63,785 nt of DNA from assembly GCF_049943335.1 (NCBI RefSeq), contig NZ_JBNFVY010000013.1, positions 1-63,785 of the forward strand, read 5' to 3'. Numbering within the stretch: the first letter of the stretch is position 1; each line of letters opens with the position of its first letter. Positions 44,879-53,683 of this stretch are shown here, one piece after another. Position numbers and translations under genes: made by a program. A model generated the notes under the pieces. It was not told the DNA's origin. It made no database searches and saw only the letters and a program-made list of their open reading frames with translations. The stretch comes from JBNFVY01 sp049943335 (GTDB lineage Bacteria; Pseudomonadota; Alphaproteobacteria; Rhodobacterales; Rhodobacteraceae).

Positions 44879-45082
44879 TTATTTGCCGTAAGCCGCTTCG
44901 TGAGCGATCTTATGGATGATTGCGCGGTTCAGACCCAGATCGGCCAGGTCACGATCGCTCAGCTCAGCCAGTTCACGAAGCGTACGGTGGTACACTTTGT
45001 ATTGTGCAAACCGTTCGCCGATCGCTTTGAAAAAGCCGCCGCCAGCGTGGTGGTTCGCGCGGATGTTCGATACATATGCCAT
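44879..45082 (-). CDS. DUF1127 small protein, CcaF1-like
   Basis: A 67-residue protein whose C-terminal half is the DUF1127 helix pair (YKVYHRTLRELAELSDRDL then ADLGLNRAIIHKIA). Its N-half is ANHHAGGGFFKAIGERFAQ. I chose the ATG at 45082 (MAYVSNIR); the 62 upstream in-frame codons are leader RNA. In R. sphaeroides the homologue CcaF1 (RSP_6037) is co-transcribed with the CcsR sRNAs and affects RNA maturation and C1 metabolism. The same arrangement is seen here. Confidence 0.88.
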   Translation of the reverse strand: MAYVSNIRANHHAGGGFFKAIGERFAQYKVYHRTLRELAELSDRDLADLGLNRAIIHKIAHEAAYGK

Positions 45083-45401
45083 TGTGTTTGCCTTTATCGT
45101 GCGTCTCGTCAGTGAGGCACGGTGTTTTCTGAGTAACCGTATCTTGCCTCGTTGGAGTAAAGATGGGGTAAATGCTGCGGTTGCACAATACTGGATTTCA
45201 ACAATGCTGCTATGCAGAAAATGCATATACCTTGCTGACCCAATTTTAGGCGGTTTGAGGGAGTTCACGGCGCTTATGCAACTATATGTTGTGCTCGGGG
45301 ATGTGACGTAGGGTCACACGGACAGGGCAAAGGCCGGGGCCGTTTGTGGCCAAGCCTTGCGAATTGGTCTAGATGGAACGCGAAAAGAAAAGGGGTTGAG
45401 T
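45083..45401. other. Divergent control region between the DUF1127 gene and mrp
   Basis: About 320 bp with lower G+C. It holds the sigma-32-type promoter (45161-45189, minus) with a leader of about 70 nt for the DUF1127 operon, and must hold the mrp promoter on the plus strand. No other gene is seen. Confidence 0.5.
45161..45189 (-). promoter_or_regulatory. RpoH-type promoter of the DUF1127/CcsR-like operon
   Basis: On the minus strand, ATTGTGC (45189-45183) is followed after 14 nt by CCCCATCT (45168-45161). The latter equals the sigma-32 -10 consensus CCCCATnT; the -35 shares TTG with CTTGAAA. Transcription would start near 45153. R. sphaeroides CcsR RNAs are made from an RpoHI/RpoHII promoter, which fits. 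Confidence 0.55.
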
Positions 45402-46457
45402 ATGGTTGACGTAAAAGCGGTTCGTGCGGCGCTGGATCGGATCGAAACCGGCCAGGGCACCTTGGGCGCACGCGACATGATCCGGGCGCTGGACGTTCAG
45501 GACGGCGCGGTGCGCTTTGTCATCGAGGCAAGCAGCGCAGACGAAGCGCGCGCGCTTGAGCCGGTGCGCGCCGCGGCGCAGGCGGCTGTCGAGGCGCTCG
45601 ATGGGGTGGACACGGTCAGTGCCATGCTGACCGCGCATTCCGAAAAGGCACCGCCAAGCCTGAAGGTCGGGCGCCACCCGACACCCCAAGCCGGCCCCGA
45701 GGGCGTGCCTGGCGTGGCGCGCATTCTGGCCGTTGCCAGCGGCAAGGGCGGCGTGGGCAAATCGACCGTATCATCCAACCTGGCGGTGGCGCTGGCGCGG
45801 CAGGGCAAAAAGGTCGGGCTGCTGGATGCCGACATCTATGGCCCCAGCCAGCCGCGCATGATGGGTGTCTCCAAGCGCCCGGCGTCGCCGGACGGCAAGA
45901 ACATCGAACCCCTGACGGCACATGGTGTCACGATGATGTCGATCGGCTTGATGGTGAAAGAGGATGAAGCGATCGTCTGGCGCGGCCCGATGCTGATGGG
46001 CGCCTTGCAGCAGATGCTGGGGCAGGTGACCTGGGGCGAGTTGGACGTCTTGATCGTCGATCTGCCGCCGGGCACGGGCGATGTTCAGCTGACCTTGTGC
46101 CAGCGCACGCGGTTGTCCGGCGCGATCGTCGTCAGCACGCCGCAGGACGTTGCCCTGCTGGATGCGCGGCGCGCGATTTCGATGTTCGACAAGCTGAAAA
46201 CGCCGGTTCTGGGCCTGATCGAAAACATGAGCACCTATATCTGCCCCAATTGCGGCCACGAGGCGCATCTGTTCGGCCATGGCGGTGTCGCGGCCGAAGC
46301 GGAAAAGATCGGCGTGCCGTTTTTGGGCGCTTTGCCATTGTCGCTGGATGTGCGCCTGGCCGGGGATGCAGGCACCCCCATTGCGGCAGGGGACGGCCCC
46401 GAGGCCGAGGCCTATGCGCAAATCGCGCAGGGGCTGATCGCCGGCGGGATCGTCTGA
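45402..46457 (+). CDS. mrp: Mrp/ApbC-type Fe-S cluster carrier ATPase
   Basis: A 351-residue P-loop protein that carries or inserts iron-sulfur clusters. An N-terminal DUF59-like region (MVDVKAVRAALDRIE...) is followed by the ATPase: deviant Walker A ASGKGGVGKSTVSSNLAVAL, DADIYGPSQPRMMG, DLPPGTGDVQLTL, and the CxxC cluster ligands in YICPNCGHEAHLFGHGG. I chose the ATG at 45402, downstream of AGGGG. A strong terminator follows at 46511. Confidence 0.94.
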   Translation: MVDVKAVRAALDRIETGQGTLGARDMIRALDVQDGAVRFVIEASSADEARALEPVRAAAQAAVEALDGVDTVSAMLTAHSEKAPPSLKVGRHPTPQAGPEGVPGVARILAVASGKGGVGKSTVSSNLAVALARQGKKVGLLDADIYGPSQPRMMGVSKRPASPDGKNIEPLTAHGVTMMSIGLMVKEDEAIVWRGPMLMGALQQMLGQVTWGELDVLIVDLPPGTGDVQLTLCQRTRLSGAIVVSTPQDVALLDARRAISMFDKLKTPVLGLIENMSTYICPNCGHEAHLFGHGGVAAEAEKIGVPFLGALPLSLDVRLAGDAGTPIAAGDGPEAEAYAQIAQGLIAGGIV

Positions 46458-46510
46458 GGGCGGGCAAACCGGGCCCCTCGGGGCGAACACGGGAATTCAT
46501 GGACCAATCA

Positions 46511-46550
46511 GGGGTCGGCGCCGAATGAAATCGCGCCGGCCCCTTTTTTT
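46511..46550 (+). terminator. Rho-independent terminator of mrp
   Basis: GGGGTCGGCGC (46511-46521) pairs with GCGCCGGCCCC (46533-46543), one G-U, around an 11-nt loop. It is followed by seven T (46544-46550). Confidence 0.9.
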
Positions 46551-47086
46551 ATTGCGCCGGGCGATGTGCCTATAGGGGCGTGCAGGGCTGTGGATAAGTC
46601 TGTGTTCAAAATAATTTTGCATATTCATGGGATTTTATGGTCCTGTACCGCACTGGATACATGTAGTGTAATGAAGCCGAAAGAAATCAACATATTGTGA
46701 TTTTTGCAGGCGCTGCTACCGCTAGACCTTGTTTTTCGACCCTGTGCAAAGCTACATCTTGTAGGTCTTGCGCAAAATTTCTATTGATTTCCATGAAGTA
46801 CCATGTCATTCCTTTCCGTACGATGAGACGGGAACGAGGGGCGCGTTAAGACCCCGAACAAAAACCCCACAAAGTCAGGTTTCATACAGGCACCCGCTTT
46901 CATCGAAACAAGAGATCCGGCGCGCGAGCGAGCAGACATCCCCCCAGGTGGCGCGTGCAGTCGGACTTCCCCCCAAAGGGGGCTGGGCGGCGGATCAGGC
47001 AGTGGCAGCAGCTTGATCCGTCGTTTTGCATGAAAAGGCCCGTCACGTGCGGGCGAGGGACAGAGGAGCGGTTCGGCTTGGCCGGA
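46551..47086. other. Upstream region of the dcw cluster
   Basis: About 535 bp without a gene. It contains a perfect DnaA-box 9-mer (46589-46597), then an AT-rich tract (46604-46640), a CTACA-TCT-TGTAG hairpin near 46752 and a possible promoter (TTGTAG-17-TATTGA around 46760-46790). The leader of mraZ is therefore long. In-frame codons upstream of mraZ look non-coding. Confidence 0.5.
46589..46597 (-). promoter_or_regulatory. Perfect DnaA box upstream of mraZ
   Basis: TGTGGATAA on the plus strand is the complement of TTATCCACA, the high-affinity DnaA R-box. An AT-rich stretch begins 7 bp downstream. A single box does not make an origin; transcription control of the dcw cluster by DnaA is a possibility. 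Confidence 0.5.
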
Positions 47087-47572
47087 ATGTTCATAGGCGA
47101 ATACACCTTCAAGGTGGATGCGAAGGGACGGATGTCGATTCCGGCCCTTTTTCGCCGTGAACTCGAAGAAGGCGATCCGAGCGCGCAGGCCACAGGGCGA
47201 CCCAAGATGGTGATCGTCTATGGCCACGAAAAGCAGAAAAACCTGCAAGTTTACACCTATGAGGCGTTTCAGGCGCTGACGCGCGATGTGCTGAAGATGA
47301 AGCGCGGCACGGATGCGCGGCGCAAGCTGGAGCGTTGGGTGTTGGGCAAGGCCCACCCGACCGAGGTAGACCCGGACGGGCGGCTGGTGCTGCCGCAAAA
47401 GCTGCGCGCCAAGATCGGCCTGGAAAAAGAAGCCTACTTCATCGGGGCGGGCGAGACCTTTGAAATCTGGAAGCCCGAAACATTCGAAGCGGACAACGCC
47501 GCGTTGGAAGAGTCGCTGGACGATCTGCCCGACGATTTCGATACCCTGTCCTTGCTCGACACGGGGGAATAA
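47087..47572 (+). CDS. mraZ: MraZ transcriptional regulator of the dcw cluster
   Basis: A 161-residue AbrB-like protein with two MraZ repeats, each with the DxxGR signature: FKVDAKGRMSIPALFRR near the N-terminus and EVDPDGRLVLPQKLR in the second half. It binds DNA upstream of its own operon in other bacteria. I give the ATG at 47087 (MFIGEYTFK). A TTG at 47078 has better spacing from AGGAG (47064-47068) and would add three residues. First gene of the cluster; rsmH starts 3 bp after its stop. Confidence 0.9.
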   Translation: MFIGEYTFKVDAKGRMSIPALFRRELEEGDPSAQATGRPKMVIVYGHEKQKNLQVYTYEAFQALTRDVLKMKRGTDARRKLERWVLGKAHPTEVDPDGRLVLPQKLRAKIGLEKEAYFIGAGETFEIWKPETFEADNAALEESLDDLPDDFDTLSLLDTGE

Positions 47573-47575
47573 GCG

Positions 47576-48565
47576 ATGTCCGCGGCCGCAACGACCCCTT
47601 CGGATGCGCCCCACATTCCCGTTTTGCTGCGCCCGCTGATCGCAGCCGTGGCGCCGGTATCGGGGCGCTGGCTGGATGGCACGTTTGGCGCCGGCGGATA
47701 TACGCGCGCGCTGCTTGATGCGGGGGCACAAAAGGTCTTTGGCCTGGATCGCGATCCGGTCGTGTTTCGCATGGCGGCTGACTGGGCCGACGCCTATGGC
47801 GACCGGCTGGAATTGGTGCAGACCACCTTTTCGCGATTGGACGAGGTTGCCGGCGATCTGGACGGAATCGTGCTGGATCTGGGCGTCAGTTCGATGCAGC
47901 TGGATCAGGCCGAACGCGGGTTTTCGTTCATGAAGGACGGGCCGCTGGATATGCGCATGAGCCAGGATGGCCCCAGTGCGGCGACGCTGGTGAACACGGG
48001 CCGCGCAAGCGAACTGGCTGATATCATTTATCAATATGGGGAAGAGCGGCAGTCGCGCCGGATTGCGCGGGCGATCGTGGCGGCGCGCGATGTCGCGCCG
48101 ATCACCACCACGGCGCAACTGGCCGACATCATCGCCAAGTGCCTGCCGCGCTCAAAACCCGGCCAGAGCCATCCGGCCACGCGCAGTTTTCAGGCGCTGC
48201 GCATCGCGGTGAATGATGAATTCGGCGAACTGGTCGCGGGGCTGGAAGCGGCCGAGCGCGCGCTCAGACCCGGCGGCAAACTGGCCGTGGTCAGCTTTCA
48301 TTCGCTGGAAGACCGGGTGGTGAAACGGTTCCTGGCCGATCGCGCCAGCACCGGGGGCGGCGCCAGCCGCTATGTGCCGCAAGCTGCGCCGCGCACGCCC
48401 GCATTTACCGATTTGTCCAAGGGCATCGGGCCGGATGACCAAGAGCTTGGCGAAAACCCGCGCTCGCGTTCAGCGCGCCTGCGCGTGGCCACCCGGACCA
48501 CAGCCCCCGCCAGCGCGGTTGATCGCACGGCGTTGGGTCTGCCCAAACTGGTTTCCAAGGAGTAA
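47576..48565 (+). CDS. rsmH: 16S rRNA (cytosine-1402-N4)-methyltransferase
   Basis: A 329-residue SAM-dependent enzyme that methylates C1402 in the ribosomal P site (formerly MraW). It has the N-terminal PHIPVLLRPLIAAV, SAM motif LDGTFGAGGYTRALLDAG, GLDRDPVVF, DLGVSSMQLDQAERGFSF, and the C-terminal SFHSLEDRVVKRFL. It is the standard second gene of the dcw cluster and almost abuts mraZ. Confidence 0.96.
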   Translation: MSAAATTPSDAPHIPVLLRPLIAAVAPVSGRWLDGTFGAGGYTRALLDAGAQKVFGLDRDPVVFRMAADWADAYGDRLELVQTTFSRLDEVAGDLDGIVLDLGVSSMQLDQAERGFSFMKDGPLDMRMSQDGPSAATLVNTGRASELADIIYQYGEERQSRRIARAIVAARDVAPITTTAQLADIIAKCLPRSKPGQSHPATRSFQALRIAVNDEFGELVAGLEAAERALRPGGKLAVVSFHSLEDRVVKRFLADRASTGGGASRYVPQAAPRTPAFTDLSKGIGPDDQELGENPRSRSARLRVATRTTAPASAVDRTALGLPKLVSKE

Positions 48566-48571
48566 TTCGAC

Positions 48572-48919
48572 ATGCGGTCCTTGTTCTATGTCGTCTCGGC
48601 GCTGGTGGTCATGGCGCTTGCCTTTTGGGCCTACCGCGAAAACTACGCCACGCAGGCCTCGCTCAAATCGATGCAGGGGCTGCAACGTGATATCACCCAA
48701 AAACGCGAGACGCTGGCCGTGTTGCGGGCCGAATGGGCCTATCTGAACCGCCCCGAGCGCCTGCGCCAGCTGGCCGACCGCAATTTTGACCGCCTTGGCC
48801 TGTTGCCGATGACACCCGAACAGTTTGGGCGCGTCGATCAGGTGGCCTATCCGCAGGAAACGCTGGACCTGGTGCTGAACCCGGTGGATGTGGTCGGGAT
48901 GCTGGAGGATGTCGAATGA
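48572..48919 (+). CDS. ftsL: Cell division protein FtsL
   Basis: A 115-residue bitopic protein with one N-terminal membrane helix (SLFYVVSALVVMALAFWAYR) and a periplasmic coiled-coil stretch (LKSMQGLQRDITQKRETLAV) ending in the conserved NRPERLRQLADRN. FtsL forms the FtsQLB complex that activates FtsWI septal synthesis. Sequence conservation is low in this family, but position between rsmH and ftsI is decisive. It overlaps ftsI by 4 bp. Confidence 0.9.
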   Translation: MRSLFYVVSALVVMALAFWAYRENYATQASLKSMQGLQRDITQKRETLAVLRAEWAYLNRPERLRQLADRNFDRLGLLPMTPEQFGRVDQVAYPQETLDLVLNPVDVVGMLEDVE

Positions 48920-50703
48920 CGATGCGTACGCCGCTGCGCCCGCTGGCCCGTGTTCTTGAGGCGCGCTCAAAGGGCGAAAACCCCGATGCAATCGAGCGCG
49001 AGAACATCCGCCTGCGCCACGAAGACATGCGCGACCGCGCCCGCCAGCGCGCCGAAGGGCGTTTGCTGGTGCTGGCGATGTTCTTTATCTGCGCCTTTCT
49101 GGTCGTCGGGGTGCGCATGGGCACGCTGGCCGCGTCCGAGCCGTCTGAACCGCGCGCCATCACCACCGGCGCCAAGATCGTCGCCACGCGCCGCGACATC
49201 ACCGATCGCAACGGCCGCATTCTGGCAACGAACCTTGTCACCCATTCGCTTTACGCGCAGCCGCCCCAGATGCTTGAGCCGCAGCGCGCCGCGCAGGAAC
49301 TGGCCGCGATCTTTCCCGATCTGGATCAGGATCGGCTGACCCGCCAGTTCACCGGCGAGCGCAAATTCGTCTGGGTCAAGAAAAAGATCAGCCCCGAGCA
49401 GGTGCAGCAGGTGCATGATATCGGCGAGCCGGGCCTGATGTTCGGCCCGCGCGAAATGCGGCTTTATCCCAACGGCCAGCTGGCGGCCCATGTTCTGGGC
49501 GGCGCCAGTTTTGGTCGCGAAGGGGTGAATTCGGCCGAGGTGATCGGCGTTGCAGGGGTTGAAAAGGCCTTTGACGAAGAATTGCGCGACCCCTCGCAAG
49601 GTGGGCCGCTTGAACTGGCGCTGGACCTGTCGGTGCAGTCGACCGCGCGCGAAGTTCTGTATGGCGGGATGCGTCTGATGAACGCCAAGGGGGCCACGTC
49701 GGTCCTGATGGATGTGCACACGGGCGAGGTCATATCGTTGATTTCGCTGCCCGATTTCGATCCGAACGCGCGCCCGCGCCCGTTGAATCAAGGCACCGCC
49801 GAAGACAGCCCGCTGTTCAATCGCGCGGTGCAGGGGGTGTATGAACTGGGGTCGACCTACAAGATATTCGCGATCGCACAGGCGATGGAATTGGGTCTGG
49901 TGGGGCCGGACACGATGATCGACATCCGCGGGCCGCTGCGGTGGGGCACGCACCGCATTCGCGATTTCCACTATTACGGCAAGGAACTGAGCGCGACCGA
50001 CGTGATCGTCAAAAGCTCGAACATCGGGACGGCGCGGATCGCGCAGATGATCGGCGCGGATCGCCAGCGTGACTTCCTTGGCAAGCTGGGGCTGCTGGAC
50101 GCGACGCCGATCGAACTGGTCGAAGCGCCGGGCGCCAAGCCGCTCTTGCCGGCGAACTGGTCCGAACTTTCGGCCATGACAATCAGCTACGGGCACGGGA
50201 TTTCGGCCTCGCCTTTGCATCTGGCGGCCGCCTATGCGTCGCTTTTGAATGGCGGAACGCGCGTCGCGCCGACCCTGATCAAGCAAGACTACGTGCCCAA
50301 GGGCGATCGCGTGGTGTCTGAAGAAACCTCGCGCCGGGCGCGCGACATGCTGCGCCAGGTCGTAGCGCGCGGCACGGCCAGTTTCGGCGATGTCAGCGGC
50401 TATGCCGTGGGCGGCAAGACCGGCACCGCCGACAAGCCGATTCCGACCGGTGGGGGTTATTATGATGACAAGGTCATCGCCACCTTCGCCAGCGTCTTTC
50501 CCGCCCACGATCCGCGCTATGTGCTGGTCGTGACCCTGGACGAGCCGGTGGAAACCAGCGGCGACAAGCCGCGCCGCACCGCGGGCTGGACCGCCGTGCC
50601 GGTGGCCGCCGAAGTGATCCGCCGGATTGCACCGCTGTTGGGCGTGCGACCAGAGATTGAACCTCTGCCTCTTGATAAGGTAGTGATGACCTCGAGCAGA
50701 TAA
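48916..50703 (+). CDS. ftsI: Septal peptidoglycan transpeptidase (PBP3)
   Basis: A 595-residue class B penicillin-binding protein, the septal transpeptidase working with FtsW. It has a single N-terminal membrane helix (LLVLAMFFICAFLVVGVRMG) and a pedestal domain with RRDITDRNGRILATN. The transpeptidase domain has catalytic Ser313 in STYK (313-316), SSN at 367-369 and KTGT starting at Lys501. ATGA overlap with ftsL. Confidence 0.96.
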   Translation: MTMRTPLRPLARVLEARSKGENPDAIERENIRLRHEDMRDRARQRAEGRLLVLAMFFICAFLVVGVRMGTLAASEPSEPRAITTGAKIVATRRDITDRNGRILATNLVTHSLYAQPPQMLEPQRAAQELAAIFPDLDQDRLTRQFTGERKFVWVKKKISPEQVQQVHDIGEPGLMFGPREMRLYPNGQLAAHVLGGASFGREGVNSAEVIGVAGVEKAFDEELRDPSQGGPLELALDLSVQSTAREVLYGGMRLMNAKGATSVLMDVHTGEVISLISLPDFDPNARPRPLNQGTAEDSPLFNRAVQGVYELGSTYKIFAIAQAMELGLVGPDTMIDIRGPLRWGTHRIRDFHYYGKELSATDVIVKSSNIGTARIAQMIGADRQRDFLGKLGLLDATPIELVEAPGAKPLLPANWSELSAMTISYGHGISASPLHLAAAYASLLNGGTRVAPTLIKQDYVPKGDRVVSEETSRRARDMLRQVVARGTASFGDVSGYAVGGKTGTADKPIPTGGGYYDDKVIATFASVFPAHDPRYVLVVTLDEPVETSGDKPRRTAGWTAVPVAAEVIRRIAPLLGVRPEIEPLPLDKVVMTSSR

Positions 50704-50712
50704 GGCGTGATC

Positions 50713-52203
50713 ATGGGCGAACCCGGGGTATCCACCAAGACACTGGCCGATTTGGGGCTGCATCCGATTTCGGGTGGCAACGTTGCGATCACCGGCCTGT
50801 CCGTCGACAGCCGCGACGTCAAGGACGGGCACCTGTTTGCCGCGCTGCCGGGCACGCGCGTGCATGGGGGCACCTTCATTCAATACGCCTTGCGGATGGG
50901 CGCGGCGGCGATTCTGACCGACCGGGCGGGGGCCGCCATTGCGCGCGCCGAAATCGACGCATCGGATGCGGCGCTGGTCGTGGTGCAGGATGCGCGCCAG
51001 ACGCTGGCCTTTGCCGCGGCGCTGTGGTTCGGGCAGCAGCCGGGCGTTGTCACGGCCGTCACGGGCACCAACGGCAAGACGTCTGTCGCGAATTTCACCC
51101 GGCAGATCTGGGCCTTGCGCGGCTATGGCGCGATCAACATCGGCACCACCGGCGTCGAAGGCGCGTGGGAAGCTGCGTCGGCCCACACCACCCCCGAGCC
51201 GATCACGCTGCATCGCATGTTGTCACAGGCCGCGCGGGCGGGGGTGACCCATGCGGCGATGGAGGCATCTTCGCACGGGTTGGCGCAGCGGCGTCTGGAC
51301 GGGGTGCACCTGCGGGTGGCGGCCTTTACCAATTTCTCGCAAGATCATTTGGACTATCACGCCACGTTCGAAGAATATTTCGACGCCAAGGCAGGGCTTT
51401 TTCGCCGCGTGCTGGATGACGACGGCGTCGCGGTGGTCAATATCGACGATCCGCGCGGCCCCGAAATCGCCGCCATCGCGGATGAACGCGCCATCGACGT
51501 GTTTCGGTGCGGGCGCGGCGAGGGCGCGGATTTTCGCATTCTGGGCCAGCGCTTTGATGCCACAGGGCAGGACCTGCGGTTCGAGGTTTTCAGCCGCACC
51601 TACCAATTGCGCTTGAACCTGATCGGTGGGTTTCAGGCCGACAACGTGATCGCAGCGGCGGCCACGGTGATCGCCTGCGGCGACGAGCCGACGGATGTTT
51701 TTGCCGCCCTGCCGGAATTGCGCGGCGTGCCGGGTCGGATGCAACTGGCCGCAACGCGCACCAATTCGGCGGCCGTGTTCGTGGATTATGCGCATACCCC
51801 CGATGCGGTGGCCACCGCGCTTGGGGCGCTGCGCCCGCATGTGATGGGGCGGATCATCGCGGTGATCGGCGCGGGCGGGGATCGCGACCGGACCAAGCGG
51901 CCGTTGATGGGCGCGGCGGCGGCCGCGGCGGCCGACGTGGTGATCGTGACTGACGACAACCCGCGCAGCGAAGACCCCGCCGCCATCCGGGCCGAAGTTC
52001 TGGCCGGCGCCCCCGACGCGACCGAGGTCGCGGACCGGGCCGAAGCGATCCTGCGCGGCGTGGACATGCTGGGGCCGGGGGATGCGTTGCTGATCTGCGG
52101 CAAGGGCCATGAAACAGGCCAGGTCGTGGGCGATGACGTGTTTCCCTTTGACGATGTCGAACAAGCCAGCGTCGCGGTCGCCGCGCTGGACGGGGGTCTG
52201 TGA
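50713..52203 (+). CDS. murE: UDP-MurNAc-tripeptide synthetase
   Basis: A 496-residue Mur ligase adding the third stem-peptide residue. It has P-loop VTGTNGKTSVANFTRQIW, the substrate motif TDDNPRSEDPAAI with DNPR, which specifies meso-diaminopimelate, and C-terminal LLICGKGHETGQ. I prefer the ATG at 50713, 7 nt after AAGG, over the GTG at 50707, which is too close. The stop overlaps the murF start (TGATG). Confidence 0.95.
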   Translation: MGEPGVSTKTLADLGLHPISGGNVAITGLSVDSRDVKDGHLFAALPGTRVHGGTFIQYALRMGAAAILTDRAGAAIARAEIDASDAALVVVQDARQTLAFAAALWFGQQPGVVTAVTGTNGKTSVANFTRQIWALRGYGAINIGTTGVEGAWEAASAHTTPEPITLHRMLSQAARAGVTHAAMEASSHGLAQRRLDGVHLRVAAFTNFSQDHLDYHATFEEYFDAKAGLFRRVLDDDGVAVVNIDDPRGPEIAAIADERAIDVFRCGRGEGADFRILGQRFDATGQDLRFEVFSRTYQLRLNLIGGFQADNVIAAAATVIACGDEPTDVFAALPELRGVPGRMQLAATRTNSAAVFVDYAHTPDAVATALGALRPHVMGRIIAVIGAGGDRDRTKRPLMGAAAAAAADVVIVTDDNPRSEDPAAIRAEVLAGAPDATEVADRAEAILRGVDMLGPGDALLICGKGHETGQVVGDDVFPFDDVEQASVAVAALDGGL

Positions 52204-53672
52204 TGGCATTGTGGACAGCCAAGGACGCCGCCAAAGCCACCGGAGGAAAGGCCACCGGTGGAAAGGCCGCTGGTGGAAAAACCCATGACAAATGGGAGGC
52301 GACAGGCGTGTCGATCGATACCCGCACCTTGGAACCTGGCGATCTTTTCGTCGCCCTGACTGCAGCGCGCGACGGGCACGACTTTGTCGCCCAGGCGCTT
52401 GAATCGGGGGCGGCGGCGGCCATGGTCAGCCGTATTCCCGACGGGCTGGACACGTCTGCGCCGCTGTTGGTGGTGGACGACGTGCAAGAGGGGCTTGAGG
52501 CACTGGGCCGCGCCGGGCGTGCGCGCACGGCGGCCCGTGTGATCGCGGTGACAGGCTCGGTCGGCAAGACCTCGACCAAGGAAATGCTGCGTGCCATGCT
52601 GGATCCGCAGGGCGCGACCCATGCCTCCCAGGCCAGCTACAACAACCACTGGGGCGTGCCGCTGACCCTGGCGCGGATGCCGCGGGCCAGCGAATACGCG
52701 GTCATCGAAATCGGGATGAACCACCCCGGCGAGATCGAGCCGCTGGCCCGTCTGGCCCGCCCCCATGTCGCCCTGATCACCACCGTCGCCCCCGCGCATC
52801 TGGAGGCCTTTGACGACATCGCCGGGATCGCCCGCGAAAAGGCAAGCATTTTCAACGGGCTTGAACCGGGCGGCGTGGCCGTGATCAACAACGACCAGGA
52901 CGTGACTGCGATCCTGAAGGAAGCTGCAGAACTGGCCGGCGCGCAGATCGTCACCTTTGGATCATCTGCGCATATCACGCTGGAACAGGCGCGCGTCAGC
53001 GGCGATGTCACCGTGGTCGAAGCCAACAGCGCCGACGGGCCGATCCTGTTCAAGCTGCACACGCCGGGCACCCATTTCGCGATGAATGCGTTGGGCGCTC
53101 TGGCGGCGGTGCAGGCGGCGGGGGGGGATCTGGGGCTGGCGGCGCTGGACATTGCGCGCTGGATGCCGGTCGAAGGGCGCGGGGTGCGTGAAACCTATGT
53201 CATGGATGTGGTCGACGACCATTTGCGGTTCGATCTGATCGATGACGCGTTCAACGCCAACCCGGTGTCGATGGAGGCCGCGCTGAACATTCTTGCCGAC
53301 GTGCCCCCCGATGACGATATCGGCCGCATTGCCAAGGGGCGCCGGATTGCGGTGCTGGGCGACATGCTGGAACTTGGCCCGCAGGAACACGAGTTGCACG
53401 CGGCAATCGCGCAGGTCCCGGCCATGGCGTCGGTCGATCGCGTATATTGTGTTGGCCCACTGATGAAGACGCTTCATGACGCCCTTCCGCCGGACAAGCG
53501 CGCCGGGTGGTTCGAAGACGCCCCAAGCCTAGCCGCCAAGGCCCACAGTATCGTGGACGCAGGGGACGTTGTGCTGGTCAAGGGGTCGAAGGGCTCAAAG
53601 GTCAGTCTGGTGGTTGACGCGCTGCGCAAACTGGGCCATCCGCTGCCCGCCAATCAAATTAGAGCCGAATAA
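52203..53672 (+). CDS. murF: UDP-MurNAc-pentapeptide synthetase (D-Ala-D-Ala ligase) with N-terminal repeat
   Basis: A 489-residue Mur ligase that adds D-Ala-D-Ala. It has P-loop VTGSVGKTSTKEMLRAML, NNHWGVPLTLARMP, VIEIGMNHPGEI, and DDAFNANPVSMEAALNIL. Unusual: residues ~12-26 are three tandem copies of (A)TGGK, KATGGKATGGKAAGGKT, encoded by three 15-bp DNA repeats (52236-52280). They lie in the N-terminal UDP-binding domain just after LWTAKDAAK. The frame is intact, so the protein is probably functional. Confidence 0.94.
   Translation: MALWTAKDAAKATGGKATGGKAAGGKTHDKWEATGVSIDTRTLEPGDLFVALTAARDGHDFVAQALESGAAAAMVSRIPDGLDTSAPLLVVDDVQEGLEALGRAGRARTAARVIAVTGSVGKTSTKEMLRAMLDPQGATHASQASYNNHWGVPLTLARMPRASEYAVIEIGMNHPGEIEPLARLARPHVALITTVAPAHLEAFDDIAGIAREKASIFNGLEPGGVAVINNDQDVTAILKEAAELAGAQIVTFGSSAHITLEQARVSGDVTVVEANSADGPILFKLHTPGTHFAMNALGALAAVQAAGGDLGLAALDIARWMPVEGRGVRETYVMDVVDDHLRFDLIDDAFNANPVSMEAALNILADVPPDDDIGRIAKGRRIAVLGDMLELGPQEHELHAAIAQVPAMASVDRVYCVGPLMKTLHDALPPDKRAGWFEDAPSLAAKAHSIVDAGDVVLVKGSKGSKVSLVVDALRKLGHPLPANQIRAE
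52236..52280. repeat. Three 15-bp tandem repeats in the murF N-terminus
   Basis: Units at 52236-52250, 52251-52265 and 52266-52280. The first two differ at one base (A/T), while the third has four changes relative to the second. They encode ATGGK, ATGGK, AAGGK in frame. Confidence 0.9.
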
Positions 53673-53683
53673 AGGACCCGCCC

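Noticed and set aside
46551..46800. AT-rich region with a DnaA box considered as a replication origin
   Set aside because: Only one perfect box is seen, there is no cluster of boxes, no adjacent origin-type genes, and the region is the normal leader of the dcw cluster.
46955..47086. In-frame extension of mraZ by 44 residues
   Set aside because: The translated sequence is unlike any MraZ N-terminus, and the family begins within a few residues of the first DxxGR repeat.
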